A stretch of 61,030 nt of DNA. It comes from JBGPYB01 sp041493035. Its GTDB lineage: Bacteria > Acidobacteriota > Vicinamibacteria > Fen-336. The notes under the pieces were generated by a model. The model did not search any database. It saw only the letters and a list, made by a program, of their open reading frames with translations, and was not told where the DNA came from. The translations under genes were made by a program, and so were the position numbers. The stretch's first letter is position 1; every line of letters begins with the position of its first letter. The DNA is taken from assembly GCA_041493035.1 (NCBI GenBank), contig JBGPYB010000005.1, forward strand, positions 1 through 61,030. Direction: 5' to 3'. Shown one piece after another: positions 1-8,891 of this stretch.

Positions 1-1190
1 AGCACAGCTCCTCGTCGGTCATCTGGAGGATGTGGGCCAGCCCTCCGATACCGGCGTCGATGAGCTTCTGGACGGTCTTCTCGCCGACGTGGGGCAGGCT
101 GCGCAGCTCTTCGACGATGCGCTCCATGCGCGCCATCTCGGCCTCGACCTCCTGGCGCTTCTCCTCCTCGCTCTTGATGTCGATGCGCCAGCCCACGAGC
201 TTGGCGGCCAGGCGGACGTTCTGGCCCTTCTTGCCGATGGCGAGGGAGAGCTGCTTGTCCTCGACCACGACCTCCATGATCTTCTGCTCTTCGTCGACGA
301 TGGAGACGCGGCTGATCTTGGCCGGGGACAGCGCCTTCTCGACGAAGGCCACGGGGTCGTCGCTCCACTCGACGATGTCGATCTTCTCGCCGCGCAGCTC
401 CCGGATGATGGACTGAACGCGCGTTCCCTTCATGCCGACGCACGCTCCCACGGGATCGACGTCCTTCTCCCGGGAGATCACCGCCACCTTCGCGCGTTCT
501 CCGGCTTCGCGAACGCAGCCCCTGATCTGGACGGTGCCGTCGTAGATTTCCGGAACCTCCATCTCGAAGAGCTTGACGAGCAGTGCCGGGTCGGTCCGGC
601 TCACCACCACCTGCGGGCCCTTCGCCGACTTCAAGACCCGGACGATGGCGACGCGCACGCGGTCGCCCGTCTGATAGGTCTCGGCGCGGCTCTGCTCCTT
701 GCGGGGCAGCACAGCCTCGGCGCGCCCGAGGTCCACGACGAAGTCCCCCATCTCCTGTCGCTTGATGATCCCGTTGATCACCTCGCCCACGCGGCCGGAG
801 TACTCGGCGAAGACGTTGTCGCGCTCGGCCTCGCGGACCTTCTGGAAGATGACCTGCTTCGCCGTCTGCGCGGCGATCCGCCCGAGGATGTCCGTGGGCT
901 TGGGGAACTCGATCTCCTGCCCCACCTCCGCCTCGGCGATGAGCTTCCGCGCCTCGTCGAGGCCGATCTGGGTCTCGGGGGTCTCGACGGTCTCGACGAT
1001 CTGCCGCACGGCGAAGACCTCGATCTGCCCCGTCTCGTTGTTGAAGCGGCTGCGCAGTTCCTCGGCGCCCTTGTAGTACTTCTTCGAAGCCGTGAGGATG
1101 GCGTCCTCGATGGCCGCGATGATCACCTCGGGATTGATGTTCTTCTCCCGGCTGATCTGTTCGATCTGCTGGCGAAGCTGGTTGGGCATG
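1..1190 (-). CDS. nusA: Transcription termination/antitermination factor NusA (3' end outside window)
   Basis: This is NusA, which binds RNA polymerase and nascent RNA and modulates pausing, termination and antitermination. About 396 residues lie in the window and the gene continues past base 1. The minus-strand product starts MPNQLRQQIEQISREKN. It has the N-terminal polymerase-binding domain (about 1-125), an S1 domain (about 130-200, GDFVVDLGRAEAVLPRKEQ), two KH domains (about 220-345, including GACVGMKGTRVQSI and LAIGKKGQNVRLA), and a helix-hairpin-helix segment (LPHVGEKTVQKLIDAGIGGL) at the cut end. The ATG at 1190 follows rimP by about 20 bases, so the two are almost certainly cotranscribed, as in most bacteria. 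Confidence 0.97.
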
Positions 1191-1212
1191 ATGTTCCCGT
1201 GTCTTCCTGAGC

Positions 1213-1677
1213 CTAGAATTCCACTTCGAGCCGGCCGTGGGCGATCTTGGAGTAGGGAACGCGCGCCACGGAGCCCCCTTCCTTCTCGAGGGTCACGGAG
1301 AGGACACCCTCGTCGAAGGCCGTCAGGCGGCCTGTCCAGTGGCGACGCCCGTCGACGATGTCGTAACTCGACACCTTCACGAGCTTCCCGACGGCCTTGC
1401 GATAGTCGTTCTCGCCGCGCAGGGGTCGATCGAGGCCGGGGGAGGACACCTCCAACGTGTAGGACGCGGGGACCTTATCCTCGGCGTCGAGGATGGCGGA
1501 GACCTCCTCGGAGACCGACTGGAGCTCGTCCAGACCGATGCCACCCTCCTTGTCCACGAAGAGACGCACGAGATAGTCGCTCCTGTCCCTCTTGACCTCG
1601 ACGTCGGTCAGTTCGTACCCCCGCCCCTCGGTGACCCTCTGGGCCACCGCCCGGACGTGCTCGCTGACGTTTTCCAC
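1213..1677 (-). CDS. rimP: Ribosome maturation factor RimP
   Basis: RimP is a cytoplasmic factor needed for 30S subunit maturation. The 154-residue length and two-domain layout are normal: an alpha/beta N-terminal domain (about 1-80, with YELTDVEVKRDRSDYLVRLF) and an SH3-like C-terminal domain (about 88-154, with GRLTAFDEGVLSVTLEKEGG). The conserved YTLEVSSPGLDRPL segment is present. Translation starts at a GTG, 14 bases after a GGAG. The gene is the first of a rimP-nusA transcription unit. Its leader carries a promoter and a terminator-like hairpin, annotated separately, so expression is probably attenuated. Confidence 0.97.
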   Translation of the reverse strand: MENVSEHVRAVAQRVTEGRGYELTDVEVKRDRSDYLVRLFVDKEGGIGLDELQSVSEEVSAILDAEDKVPASYTLEVSSPGLDRPLRGENDYRKAVGKLVKVSSYDIVDGRRHWTGRLTAFDEGVLSVTLEKEGGSVARVPYSKIAHGRLEVEF

Positions 1678-1695
1678 TTTCAGCTTCGGAACTCC

Positions 1696-1723
1696 AAAAA
1701 AAAGAGTGGGTCGAACCCACTCT
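1696..1723 (-). terminator. Intrinsic-terminator-like hairpin in the rimP leader (probable attenuator)
   Basis: Read on the minus strand, a perfect 9-bp stem (AGAGTGGGT with ACCCACTCT, loop of three bases) is followed directly by eight T residues. That is the signature of a Rho-independent terminator. It lies inside the short leader between the putative rimP promoter and the rimP start, about 20 bases before the GTG. It should therefore stop some transcripts before they reach rimP-nusA. Because NusA stimulates termination at such hairpins, feedback control by NusA is an attractive inference. rimO ends about 85 bases upstream, so the hairpin could also serve as the rimO terminator. Confidence 0.8.
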
Positions 1724-1751
1724 GGTGCTGTCTCCCGGAGCTGGAAAAGGA

Positions 1752-1780
1752 AGGATATCAGGACATTACGACAATTTCAA
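1752..1780 (-). promoter_or_regulatory. Putative sigma70-type promoter of rimP-nusA
   Basis: The minus strand has TTGAAA (1780-1775) and TATCCT (1757-1752) separated by exactly 17 bases. Both are close to the housekeeping consensus. Initiation would fall near 1745, giving a leader of about 68 bases containing the terminator-like hairpin. The promoter sits in the short gap after rimO. Spacing and position support it, but nothing here proves use. Confidence 0.55.
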
Positions 1781-1808
1781 GGCTCTCGTGCCGTGGCAGG
1801 CCGATCGC

Positions 1809-3230
1809 CTAGGTGACGATCCGGGCGACCAGGTCGTAGTCGTGGGATTCGGTGATTTCGCACGTCACGAAGCTGCCGGGGAGCGCCGACCCGTCATTGA
1901 TGATCACGGCACCGTCGATTTCGGGGGCCTGTCCTGCCGTCCGGCCCCGGAGGAGAAGGTCGGTATCTTCGTGAGTTCCCTCCACGAGGACCTCCACGCG
2001 CTCGCCGACTCGACTCCGGTTTCGACGGGCGGAAAGGCGCTTCTGGAGGGCCATCACCCGTCGCCGGCGGCTCTCCTTGACCCGGGTCGCCACCCGATCC
2101 GGAAGGTCGAAGGATGTGGTGCCCTCCTCGTCGGAGAAGGTGAAGACCCCCACGTTGTCGAAAGCCCCCGCCTTCACGAACTCGAGAAGCTCTTCGAACT
2201 CGTCCTCCGTCTCCCCGGGAAAGCCGACGATGAACGACGTGCGCACCGTGAGACCGGGGACGCGTTCTCGCATCCGCTCGACGAGCCCAAGGAGGTTCCC
2301 TTTGCCCGTCGGCCGCTTCATCCGCCGGAGCACCGAGTCGGCGGCGTGCTGCAACGGGATGTCGACGTACTTGACGACCTTCTCCTCCGAGGCGATGGCG
2401 CCCAAGATGCCGTCGGTCATCGTGGCCGGATAGGCGTACATCACGCGGATCCACCGCAGGCCGTCAATGGCGCCGAGTGCTCGGAGCAACGTGGCGAGCC
2501 CGTCGCGCATCCCCAGGTCCAGACCGTAGCGAGTGGAGTCCTGGGCGATCAGAACCACCTCCTTGACGCCTCGCGCCGCCAGGGCCCGAGCTTCCGCCAC
2601 GATGTCGGCGGTCGGCCGGCTACGATGGCGCCCCCGGAGCGTGGGGATGATGCAGAAGCTGCACGTGTAGTCGCATCCTTCGCTGATCTTCACATAGGCC
2701 ATCCAGGCGGGCGTCGACAGGACGCGGGGTGACTGATGGTCGTAGACCCATTGCGGCAGACCCGTCGCCGCGTCGGTCGTGGTGGCCTCTCCCTCCACCG
2801 CCCGAAGGATGTCGTCGACCTGTCCGGTGCCGAGGGTCGCGTCGATCTCGGGGATCTCGCGGCGCAAGTCCGCGTCGTAGCGTTGGGCCAGGCAACCGGT
2901 CACGACGAGGCGCTTCGCGCGGCCCGATTCCTTCTCGCGCGCCATCTCCAGGATCGTGTCGATCGACTCCTGCTTGGCTCGGTCGATGAAGGCGCAGGTA
3001 TTGACCACGATCACGTCGGCCTGGCGAGCATCGGCGGCGATCTCGTAGCCTCTCTGCCGCAGATGACCGAGCATCACTTCGCTGTCGACGAGATTCTTCG
3101 GACAGCCCAGGCTCACCAGACCGACCTTGGTTGAGCTAGGGGGCGCTGCTCCGGGAACTCCGGCCTCCGGCTCGGCCTTGGACTGGCGCGTGCCGTCGAA
3201 GCGGACCGGCGCCCACACCCCGCTGCTCAT
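1809..3230 (-). CDS. rimO: Ribosomal protein S12 methylthiotransferase RimO
   Basis: RimO is a radical-SAM enzyme that adds a methylthio group to a conserved aspartate of ribosomal protein S12. The 473-residue protein has the UPF0004 domain (about 35-145, cysteines 43, 79 and 113 for the auxiliary 4Fe-4S cluster) and the radical SAM CxxxCxxC at C186/C190/C193 (CDYTCSFC). A C-terminal TRAM domain (about 405-470) follows. The chosen ATG at 3230 has an AGGAGG 10 bases upstream. A longer frame reaches 3344 but would overlap the preceding small gene and lacks conserved sequence. About 30 residues before the UPF0004 domain are not conserved, so a slightly later start is possible. Confidence 0.95.
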   Translation of the reverse strand: MSSGVWAPVRFDGTRQSKAEPEAGVPGAAPPSSTKVGLVSLGCPKNLVDSEVMLGHLRQRGYEIAADARQADVIVVNTCAFIDRAKQESIDTILEMAREKESGRAKRLVVTGCLAQRYDADLRREIPEIDATLGTGQVDDILRAVEGEATTTDAATGLPQWVYDHQSPRVLSTPAWMAYVKISEGCDYTCSFCIIPTLRGRHRSRPTADIVAEARALAARGVKEVVLIAQDSTRYGLDLGMRDGLATLLRALGAIDGLRWIRVMYAYPATMTDGILGAIASEEKVVKYVDIPLQHAADSVLRRMKRPTGKGNLLGLVERMRERVPGLTVRTSFIVGFPGETEDEFEELLEFVKAGAFDNVGVFTFSDEEGTTSFDLPDRVATRVKESRRRRVMALQKRLSARRNRSRVGERVEVLVEGTHEDTDLLLRGRTAGQAPEIDGAVIINDGSALPGSFVTCEITESHDYDLVARIVT

Positions 3231-3258
3231 GATGCTCGGTCCTCCTGACGCCAGGGGC

Positions 3259-3528
3259 CTAGTGGGCCTTCTCGGGGGTGTCGATCTGGTTTCCCCACTC
3301 ACGGAGCTTCTCTCGATCGCTCGTGGCGTAGATCTCGTCGCCAATGTCCGCGACCTGGTCGCCGATCCCCCCCAGCACTTCGAGGTCTTCGCCCTGCTGG
3401 GCGATCAACGAGAGGTGGTGGGCCACGGCGTCGAGGCGCGGGACAGCCTTGTCCATCGCGAGGAGCAGGCCTTCGATCACTTCGACCAGCGCCTTACGAG
3501 AGAGACCGTCGTGCCACGTGGGTTCCAT
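3259..3528 (-). CDS. Conserved small hypothetical protein (89 aa)
   Basis: I do not recognise this family. The 89-residue product is predicted to be largely helical and soluble (VEVIEGLLLAMDKAVPRLD, then a segment rich in I, G, D and L) with no signal peptide. Heptad-like spacing of hydrophobic residues suggests a small coiled-coil or helical-bundle protein. It ends 28 bases before rimO on the same strand, so it is probably cotranscribed with it. Support is the open frame with codon use like its neighbours and an upstream position that rules out the longer rimO start. Confidence 0.6.
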   Translation of the reverse strand: MEPTWHDGLSRKALVEVIEGLLLAMDKAVPRLDAVAHHLSLIAQQGEDLEVLGGIGDQVADIGDEIYATSDREKLREWGNQIDTPEKAH

Positions 3529-3644
3529 CCGAAGATGATAGCGCCTCCGTTGACGCTTTGCGAGCTACGGTTGACCCGCGTCACGCGCGGTCCTAAGATC
3601 CAGCCGCGCGACTCGGCTGCTCGAATCGCGAAGGAGATGAAAAA

Positions 3645-4412
3645 GTGAAGACTGGCGCAAAGATCGCCATCGGCTGCGTAGCGCTCGTGTTCCTGGCCAG
3701 CATGGCCGCCGTCGTGGGTGTCGTGGGCCTCGGCTGGTGGGCCAAGAGCAAGGTCGAGAAATTCACCGGGAACGTCGCCGCGACAGAGGACCACCTCCGG
3801 GAGCTGCACAAGAAAGCCGAGGCGAACGCACCCCGCTTCCAGCAACCCGCGGACGGAGTGATCCAGGAGGATCGACTGGTCAAGTTCCTGGAGGTCCGCA
3901 AGAGGATCTACGCCGTGTACGAGGCCCACAAGGGCGGGTTCGAGGCCGCGGCGAACAATAAGTCAGCGACACCCCTCGATGCGCTGAGCGCCGCCGGAAC
4001 GATGGCCGGCGCCTTGAACGAGGCCCGCATCGCGAAGGCCGAGGGCCTGGTGGCTGAGAGCATGAGCGAGGCGGAGTACGACTTCCTCGTGCAAAGCATC
4101 TACAAGGGAATGTTCGCTTCGGCGATCACTGAGTCCACCGGGACGCAGAGCGTCTCGGAAGCCGCCGGCCAGATGTCGAAGCTCACCGAGGCGCTCTCGA
4201 AGCAGGCCGAGCAGCAGCTCGGCCCCCAGGCCACGGAAGAACAGAAGGAAGCTCTCCGGAAGCAAATCGAGGAGATGCGCGCCCAGGGAGCCCAGGCCCA
4301 GGAAAGTGCGAAGCAGCTCGACATTCCCCCGGCCAACAAGGCCCTCTTCACAAAGTACGAGGCGGACATCAAGAAGTACTCGATGGCCGGGCTCGAGTGG
4401 ATCGGACTCTAG
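3645..4412 (+). CDS. Membrane-anchored hypothetical protein with long helical domain
   Basis: A 255-residue protein of unknown function. One transmembrane helix at residues 7-31 (a run of A, V, L and G ending GWWAK) should anchor it in the inner membrane. The rest is predicted to be helical and probably faces the periplasm. A charged, Q/E/K-rich region at about 165-225 (for example EEQKEALRKQIEEMRAQGAQ) looks like a coiled coil. The GTG start has an AAGGAGATG ribosome-binding site just upstream. The gene runs opposite to rimO and the glycosyltransferase that flank it and is probably monocistronic. Confidence 0.75.
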   Translation: MKTGAKIAIGCVALVFLASMAAVVGVVGLGWWAKSKVEKFTGNVAATEDHLRELHKKAEANAPRFQQPADGVIQEDRLVKFLEVRKRIYAVYEAHKGGFEAAANNKSATPLDALSAAGTMAGALNEARIAKAEGLVAESMSEAEYDFLVQSIYKGMFASAITESTGTQSVSEAAGQMSKLTEALSKQAEQQLGPQATEEQKEALRKQIEEMRAQGAQAQESAKQLDIPPANKALFTKYEADIKKYSMAGLEWIGL

Positions 4413-4453
4413 ACGTGGCGTCGCTGAGAATGAGGCTGAGGCTGGAGTAGCGG

Positions 4454-5533
4454 TCAGCGCGCGACGGCGAGAAGCTGTTCGGCCGCGACCACCGCTCCGG
4501 AGAGATCCGGACCTGGCGGAATCGGGCGCGACAGGACGTCCCGAAGCGCGGTCTCGATTCGCCCCGCGAATAGATCGGCATTGCTGACGTGAGCGCAGGG
4601 GACGAGCCGCTCCATTCCCGCCACCAGGATCGGATACTCCGGAAAGTCGCCGCGCTCCGTGTAGACGATGCGGGTCCCGGCTCCGATGGCGTCGGAAACG
4701 ATCCCGTATCCCGGCTTCGTGATCACCACGTCGGCGGCGCCCACGAGATCCTCGAAGCCAAGACCCCGGCTCAGCAGTGATTCCGGGTCCAGTATCTTGA
4801 CGTTCGCGATCTCCACCGCCGGGCCCACAGTCACGAGATCGATTCCTCGAAGGCGCGCAAACGCCTGGGGCTCGAACCCCCCGAAGGCGATTCCGCCGAA
4901 GGAGAGGAGGCCCACCGCGCCGCTGCCGAGGCCGAGGCGCCCACGTGTGTCGCTACGCGAGACCTTTGGCCGCCTCGCCACGAGGGGAATCTCGATGGCC
5001 TTCGGGAAGACCGACAGGTCCCCGGCGAACGGCAGCTTGAGAAGCAGGCCGCAACGTCGGTAGGCGGACGCCGCCCAGGCCGCCGCCTCGTTGAGCACGG
5101 CCTGACGCCGCGCGAGGTGGCGATAGATCCAATCCCAGGAGAAGTTCGCGAGGGCGATGCTCGGGATTCCGACCTCGGCGGCGGCTTCGAAAGCAAGGGG
5201 TGGCACGTCACCCAGAACGACCCGTGCCGTGGAGTGGTGGAGCCAACGCCACTCGGCGTCAACGCGGTCACCGTTCGAATCGTGGAAGGACCGCCACTTC
5301 CCCGCCGTTCCTGCTTCGTCGATGGTCAGGGCGTCCATCTGGGCGAGACCCACGTCGCACTCGAGGGTTCGGAAGGTCAGCGGCCCCGGAATCGCCCGCC
5401 GGAAGAGGGCCTCGGGCGCCGACGTCACCACGGTGAGGGGCATGGCGGGGTCGCGCGTCCGCACCGCGCGCAGCACCTCGCTGACCCGCGTCGCGTGCCC
5501 GTACCCGTGGCCGGAAACGTAGGCGACGATCAT
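4454..5533 (-). CDS. MurG/arabinokinase-type glycosyltransferase-like protein
   Basis: The 359-residue protein begins MIVAYVSGHGYGHATR, the signature of the GT-B glycosyltransferase-like domain found in MurG relatives and at the N terminus of plant L-arabinokinase-type proteins. The C-terminal half has the expected nucleotide-sugar-binding region, with GLLSFGGIAFGG, then DLVGAADVVITKPGYGIVSD and a conserved YTERGDFPEY. No kinase domain follows. The substrate cannot be told from the sequence. It lies 90 bases downstream of asnS and faces the same way, so it may be the last gene of that operon. Confidence 0.75.
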   Translation of the reverse strand: MIVAYVSGHGYGHATRVSEVLRAVRTRDPAMPLTVVTSAPEALFRRAIPGPLTFRTLECDVGLAQMDALTIDEAGTAGKWRSFHDSNGDRVDAEWRWLHHSTARVVLGDVPPLAFEAAAEVGIPSIALANFSWDWIYRHLARRQAVLNEAAAWAASAYRRCGLLLKLPFAGDLSVFPKAIEIPLVARRPKVSRSDTRGRLGLGSGAVGLLSFGGIAFGGFEPQAFARLRGIDLVTVGPAVEIANVKILDPESLLSRGLGFEDLVGAADVVITKPGYGIVSDAIGAGTRIVYTERGDFPEYPILVAGMERLVPCAHVSNADLFAGRIETALRDVLSRPIPPGPDLSGAVVAAEQLLAVAR

Positions 5534-5623
5534 CGGAACTCAGCTACAGCAGGCACGAACCATGAATAAAGGGTAGAGCAGGTTGGGGGGGCAAAGGAAG
5601 CCGCTCCATGCCCTTGGCTGGGG

Positions 5624-6919
5624 CTACGGGTATATCCGGTACAGCATGCGGGGAAACGCGATCGTTTCCCGCAGGTGCTCGATCCCCGCGATCCATGTCA
5701 CCACCCGCTCGATGCCCATCCCGAAGCCGGCATGGGGAAACGTCCCGTATTTTCGCAGGTCCATGTACCAGCGGAACGCTTCCTCGGGAAGGTCGTGCTC
5801 GTGGATGCGCTTCAGCAGGAGTTCGGGGTCCGCGAGGCGCTCCCCTCCGCCCACGATCTCGCCGTATCCCTCGGGAGCCAGGATGTCGGCCGAGAGCGAC
5901 AGCTCGGGACGTTCCGGGTCCGGCGCCATGTAGAAGGCCTTGATGGCCGACGGGAAGCGATGGACCACCACCGGCTTCTCGTGGGCCTCGGCGATTACCG
6001 TCTCGTCGGTCCCGCCGAAATCGCTCCCCCACTCGGTCGCCGAGCCCTTCGCGCGGATGAGCCCGATCGCGTCGTCGTAGTGAAGGCGCGGAAAAGGAGC
6101 CTTCACGTTCTCGAGCTTCGACGTGTCGCGCTCCAGGGTCTTCAGCTCCTCGCGGCGCGTCTCCAGCACGCGTTCCACCACGCGACAGACGAGTCCCTCG
6201 GCAAGGGCCACCGCGTCGTCCAGATGGGCGAAGGCGATCTCGGGCTCGACCATCCAGAACTCCGTGAGGTGGCGGCGGGTCTTGGACTTCTCGGCGCGGA
6301 ACGTCGGGCCGAAGCAATAGACCTTGCCGTGGGCGGCCACCGTGGCCTCGCTGTAAAGCTGGCCGCTCTGGGTCAGATACGCGGTCCCCTCGTCGAAGTA
6401 CGGAACGCCGAAGAGCGTCGTCGTCCCTTCGCAAGCCGCAGGCGTGAAGATCGGAGTGTCGACGAGGGTGTACCCCTGATCGTCGAGAAAATCACGGGCG
6501 GCCTTCACCACGGCGTGGCGGATCCGTGCGATGGCGTGCTGCCGCTGGGAACGGAGCCAGAGGTGGCGATGCTCCATCAGGAACGCGGTGCCGTGGTCCT
6601 TCGGAGTGATCGGGTAGTCGTGGACCGACTGCAAGACGCGGAGGCCCGTCACCTCGACTTCGAATCCGCCCGGCGCCCGCTTGTCCTCCTTCACGCGGCC
6701 GGTCAGCTCGAGCGACGACTCCTGCCCCGCCTTGTCGCCGGCTTCCCAGCCCTCGGCCGGCATGGCGGCTTTGGCCACGACGGCCTGGGCAAACCCGCTC
6801 CCGTCGCGGATGGTGAGGAACTGGAGCTTCCCGCTCGAGCGCTTGTTGTGAATCCAGCCCCGCAGGAGAACCTCCTCCCCCACGTGGTGCTTGAAGTCAC
6901 AAATCCGAACGGTTTCCAT
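5624..6919 (-). CDS. asnS: Asparaginyl-tRNA synthetase
   Basis: This class IIb synthetase charges tRNA-Asn with asparagine in the cytoplasm. The 431-residue protein has an N-terminal OB-fold anticodon-binding domain (about 1-105, VLLRGWIHNKRSSGKLQFL). Its class II core carries motif 2 (FRAEKSKTRRHLTEFW) and motif 3 (GFGMGIERVVTWI), and it ends RMLYRIYP as AsnRS usually does. Its ATG overlaps the amgK stop by one base, so it is translationally coupled to the cell-wall salvage genes, which is an unusual place for a synthetase. Confidence 0.95.
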   Translation of the reverse strand: METVRICDFKHHVGEEVLLRGWIHNKRSSGKLQFLTIRDGSGFAQAVVAKAAMPAEGWEAGDKAGQESSLELTGRVKEDKRAPGGFEVEVTGLRVLQSVHDYPITPKDHGTAFLMEHRHLWLRSQRQHAIARIRHAVVKAARDFLDDQGYTLVDTPIFTPAACEGTTTLFGVPYFDEGTAYLTQSGQLYSEATVAAHGKVYCFGPTFRAEKSKTRRHLTEFWMVEPEIAFAHLDDAVALAEGLVCRVVERVLETRREELKTLERDTSKLENVKAPFPRLHYDDAIGLIRAKGSATEWGSDFGGTDETVIAEAHEKPVVVHRFPSAIKAFYMAPDPERPELSLSADILAPEGYGEIVGGGERLADPELLLKRIHEHDLPEEAFRWYMDLRKYGTFPHAGFGMGIERVVTWIAGIEHLRETIAFPRMLYRIYP

Positions 6920-7923
6920 CAGGCCAGCTCCTCGATGTGGCGGGCGAGGACGCGGTGAAGCCCCTCCAGCTCGGGGTGGCGGAGCAGGTTCCGCCGCGCG
7001 TTCGCCAGCGTCCTGGGTATGTACGGCAGGTAAACGTCACTCCCGCGAACCGCCGCCATGTAACCGAACGTACCGAGGGCTTTCAGGTTCCGCTGCACCG
7101 AGACGAGCTCGAAGCGGCGGAGGAACGTCTCGCGGGCTTCGCTGGGGAGCGCACGTTGGCGAAACCCCTCGGCCTGGTCCGCGACGAACTCCTCGGAGAG
7201 ATCCACGTACGAGTCGCGCAGGAGAGACGCCAGGTCGTAGGTGGCGGGCCCCATCCGCGCGTCCTGGAAGTCGATCCAGTGAAGTGCCCCGCGGTGGAGC
7301 ATGAGATTGCGGCTGTGGTAGTCGCGATGGCAGAGGACGCGCGGCCAGGATGCGATCTCTTCGGAGAGCCGATGAAAGGCGCCCGAAAGTGTCGCCCGGT
7401 CCTCGACGCTCAGTTTCGCCGCCCGGTGTCCCTCGACGAAATGCGTCAGGAAGTAGTGAAGCTCCCACGACAGCTTCTCGATGTCGAAGGCGATCTGGAA
7501 GCACCCGGCGCGCTCCGGGCCGCGCGTCGCCTCAAGTTGAAGCGTCGCCAGCTGGTCGAGGGCCTCCCGGTACAGGGCCTCGCGAGTCCGCGCGGTCGCG
7601 AGAGCCAGCTCCTCTTGCAACGTCTGGTCGCCGAGGTCTTCCAGCAGGACGATCCCACGGGGGCCGTCGACGCCGAGGACCTCGGGGACGGGAATGCCGT
7701 AGTCCGCCATCAAGGTGCGCACGACCAGGAAGGGCGTCTCTCCGACCGCGAGCGGCTCGGGGTAGAGCGCCAAGACCGCGCTTCCCCCGGCGCTCGCGAT
7801 ACGGAAGTAGCGTCGGGTCGAAGCGTCTCCTGACATCGCCACGACGCTCGGCGGTTCTCCGCGCCCGTGGCCGCGTTCGAAAAGGAAAGCCGCGATCCGA
7901 GGGTCCAGGATCTCTCGGCTCAC
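6919..7923 (-). CDS. amgK: Anomeric MurNAc/GlcNAc sugar kinase AmgK-like phosphotransferase
   Basis: A 334-residue aminoglycoside-phosphotransferase-fold kinase. It has the catalytic loop HRDYHSRNLM and the metal-binding segment WIDFQDARMGPATYDLAS. In Pseudomonas, AmgK phosphorylates the anomeric carbon of recycled MurNAc, and MurU then makes UDP-MurNAc, bypassing de novo MurA/MurB. The murU-like gene lies immediately upstream and overlaps it by four bases, which is the main reason for this name. The GTG start at 7923 is chosen for that overlap; the frame stays open to 8253 but runs inside murU. Another small-molecule kinase remains possible. Confidence 0.85.
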   Translation of the reverse strand: MSREILDPRIAAFLFERGHGRGEPPSVVAMSGDASTRRYFRIASAGGSAVLALYPEPLAVGETPFLVVRTLMADYGIPVPEVLGVDGPRGIVLLEDLGDQTLQEELALATARTREALYREALDQLATLQLEATRGPERAGCFQIAFDIEKLSWELHYFLTHFVEGHRAAKLSVEDRATLSGAFHRLSEEIASWPRVLCHRDYHSRNLMLHRGALHWIDFQDARMGPATYDLASLLRDSYVDLSEEFVADQAEGFRQRALPSEARETFLRRFELVSVQRNLKALGTFGYMAAVRGSDVYLPYIPRTLANARRNLLRHPELEGLHRVLARHIEELA

Positions 7924-8891
7924 GCTTTGAGCTTCGACCACACCTGACCTCGAGCTGACCTTGTGCCGATGCGGCTCGTCACACCTTCCCCGGCAGCCAC
8001 GCGCGCCCCTGACGTGAGGATGGAGCCACGGACGCGCGCCCGCTCCCCCACCAAGGCGCGCTCCCACAGGACGCTTCCGATGACGCTGGCCCCGGGACCG
8101 ACGCGGCACCCCGCTCCGATCACCGAGCCCACAATACGCGCCCCGGGAGAGATGAGAGTGGACGGATCCACCAGAGATCGGGACGCGCCGCCGGCCGCCA
8201 GCAACGACGTCTGAGCCTTGAGGTAAAGCGCCGGGGTCCCGAGATCGGACCACGCGCCCTTCACCCTCACGCCGAGCAGTCGCGCGCCCTCAGCCAGGAG
8301 CGGCACGTAGAGATCGCGCACGCTGTCGGAGGCGCCTCTCGGCAGGCGATCGAGAAGGGCCGGATCGAGGACATGGACTCCGGCAAAGAGCGAGACCGTG
8401 CCTGCGGCACCGCGCGGGCGGCCGAGAATCGACACGATCCTGCCGTTCGGTCCTGTCACTACGGGCCCGTATGTCTTCGGGTCGGGGTTCGGCCTGAGGG
8501 CCAGAGTCACCTGGGAACCGGAGGCGCGGTGGCGCGCCACCAGTTCCGAAAGGTCGAAGTCGAAGAAGGCGTCGCCGTTCACGAGGAGGAACGGCTCATC
8601 GCCCAGGAAGTCCCGGACCCGGCGCGGCCCGCCTCCGGTGCCGAGGATCCGGCGCTCGTGGGAGAAGACGACACGCAGGCCGAACGCACTTCCGTCCCCG
8701 ACGGCCCGCCGCACTGATGCCGCGCGATGATGGGTGTTGATCACGACGTCGCTCACACCGTGTCGGGCGAGCAGGTCCAGCGTCCAGTGGAGGAGCGGAC
8801 GATTCAGGACGGGAAGCACGGGCTTGGCGCGCAGGGAGCTCAGAGGGCGCATCCGAAGGCCGAGGCCCGCGGCCAGGACCATCGCCTTCAT
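7920..8891 (-). CDS. murU: MurU-like sugar-1-phosphate nucleotidyltransferase with beta-helix tail
   Basis: The 323-residue protein opens with the nucleotidyltransferase signature LAAGLGLRMRPLSSLRAKP and has the metal-binding LVNGDAFFDFD. It should join a nucleotide to a sugar-1-phosphate, most likely UMP to MurNAc-1-phosphate given the adjacent amgK. Unlike the roughly 220-residue Pseudomonas MurU, it carries about 90 extra C-terminal residues. These contain hexapeptide-like repeats (ISPGARIVGSVIGAG, VGPGASVIGSVL) predicted to form a left-handed beta-helix, as in mannose-1-phosphate guanylyltransferases. A different sugar is therefore possible. Four-base overlaps with both neighbours indicate tight coupling. 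Confidence 0.75.
   Translation of the reverse strand: MKAMVLAAGLGLRMRPLSSLRAKPVLPVLNRPLLHWTLDLLARHGVSDVVINTHHRAASVRRAVGDGSAFGLRVVFSHERRILGTGGGPRRVRDFLGDEPFLLVNGDAFFDFDLSELVARHRASGSQVTLALRPNPDPKTYGPVVTGPNGRIVSILGRPRGAAGTVSLFAGVHVLDPALLDRLPRGASDSVRDLYVPLLAEGARLLGVRVKGAWSDLGTPALYLKAQTSLLAAGGASRSLVDPSTLISPGARIVGSVIGAGCRVGPGASVIGSVLWERALVGERARVRGSILTSGARVAAGEGVTSRIGTRSARGQVWSKLKA

Noticed and set aside
32..1210. 392-codon plus-strand frame opposite nusA
   Set aside because: It is the antisense shadow of nusA in high-GC DNA, rich in Leu, Asp and Ala with no domain; NusA homology on the minus strand is unambiguous.
3231..3344. Upstream extension of rimO
   Set aside because: It overlaps the 89-residue gene by 86 bases, is S/T/P/R-rich, and the ATG at 3230 has its own good ribosome-binding site.
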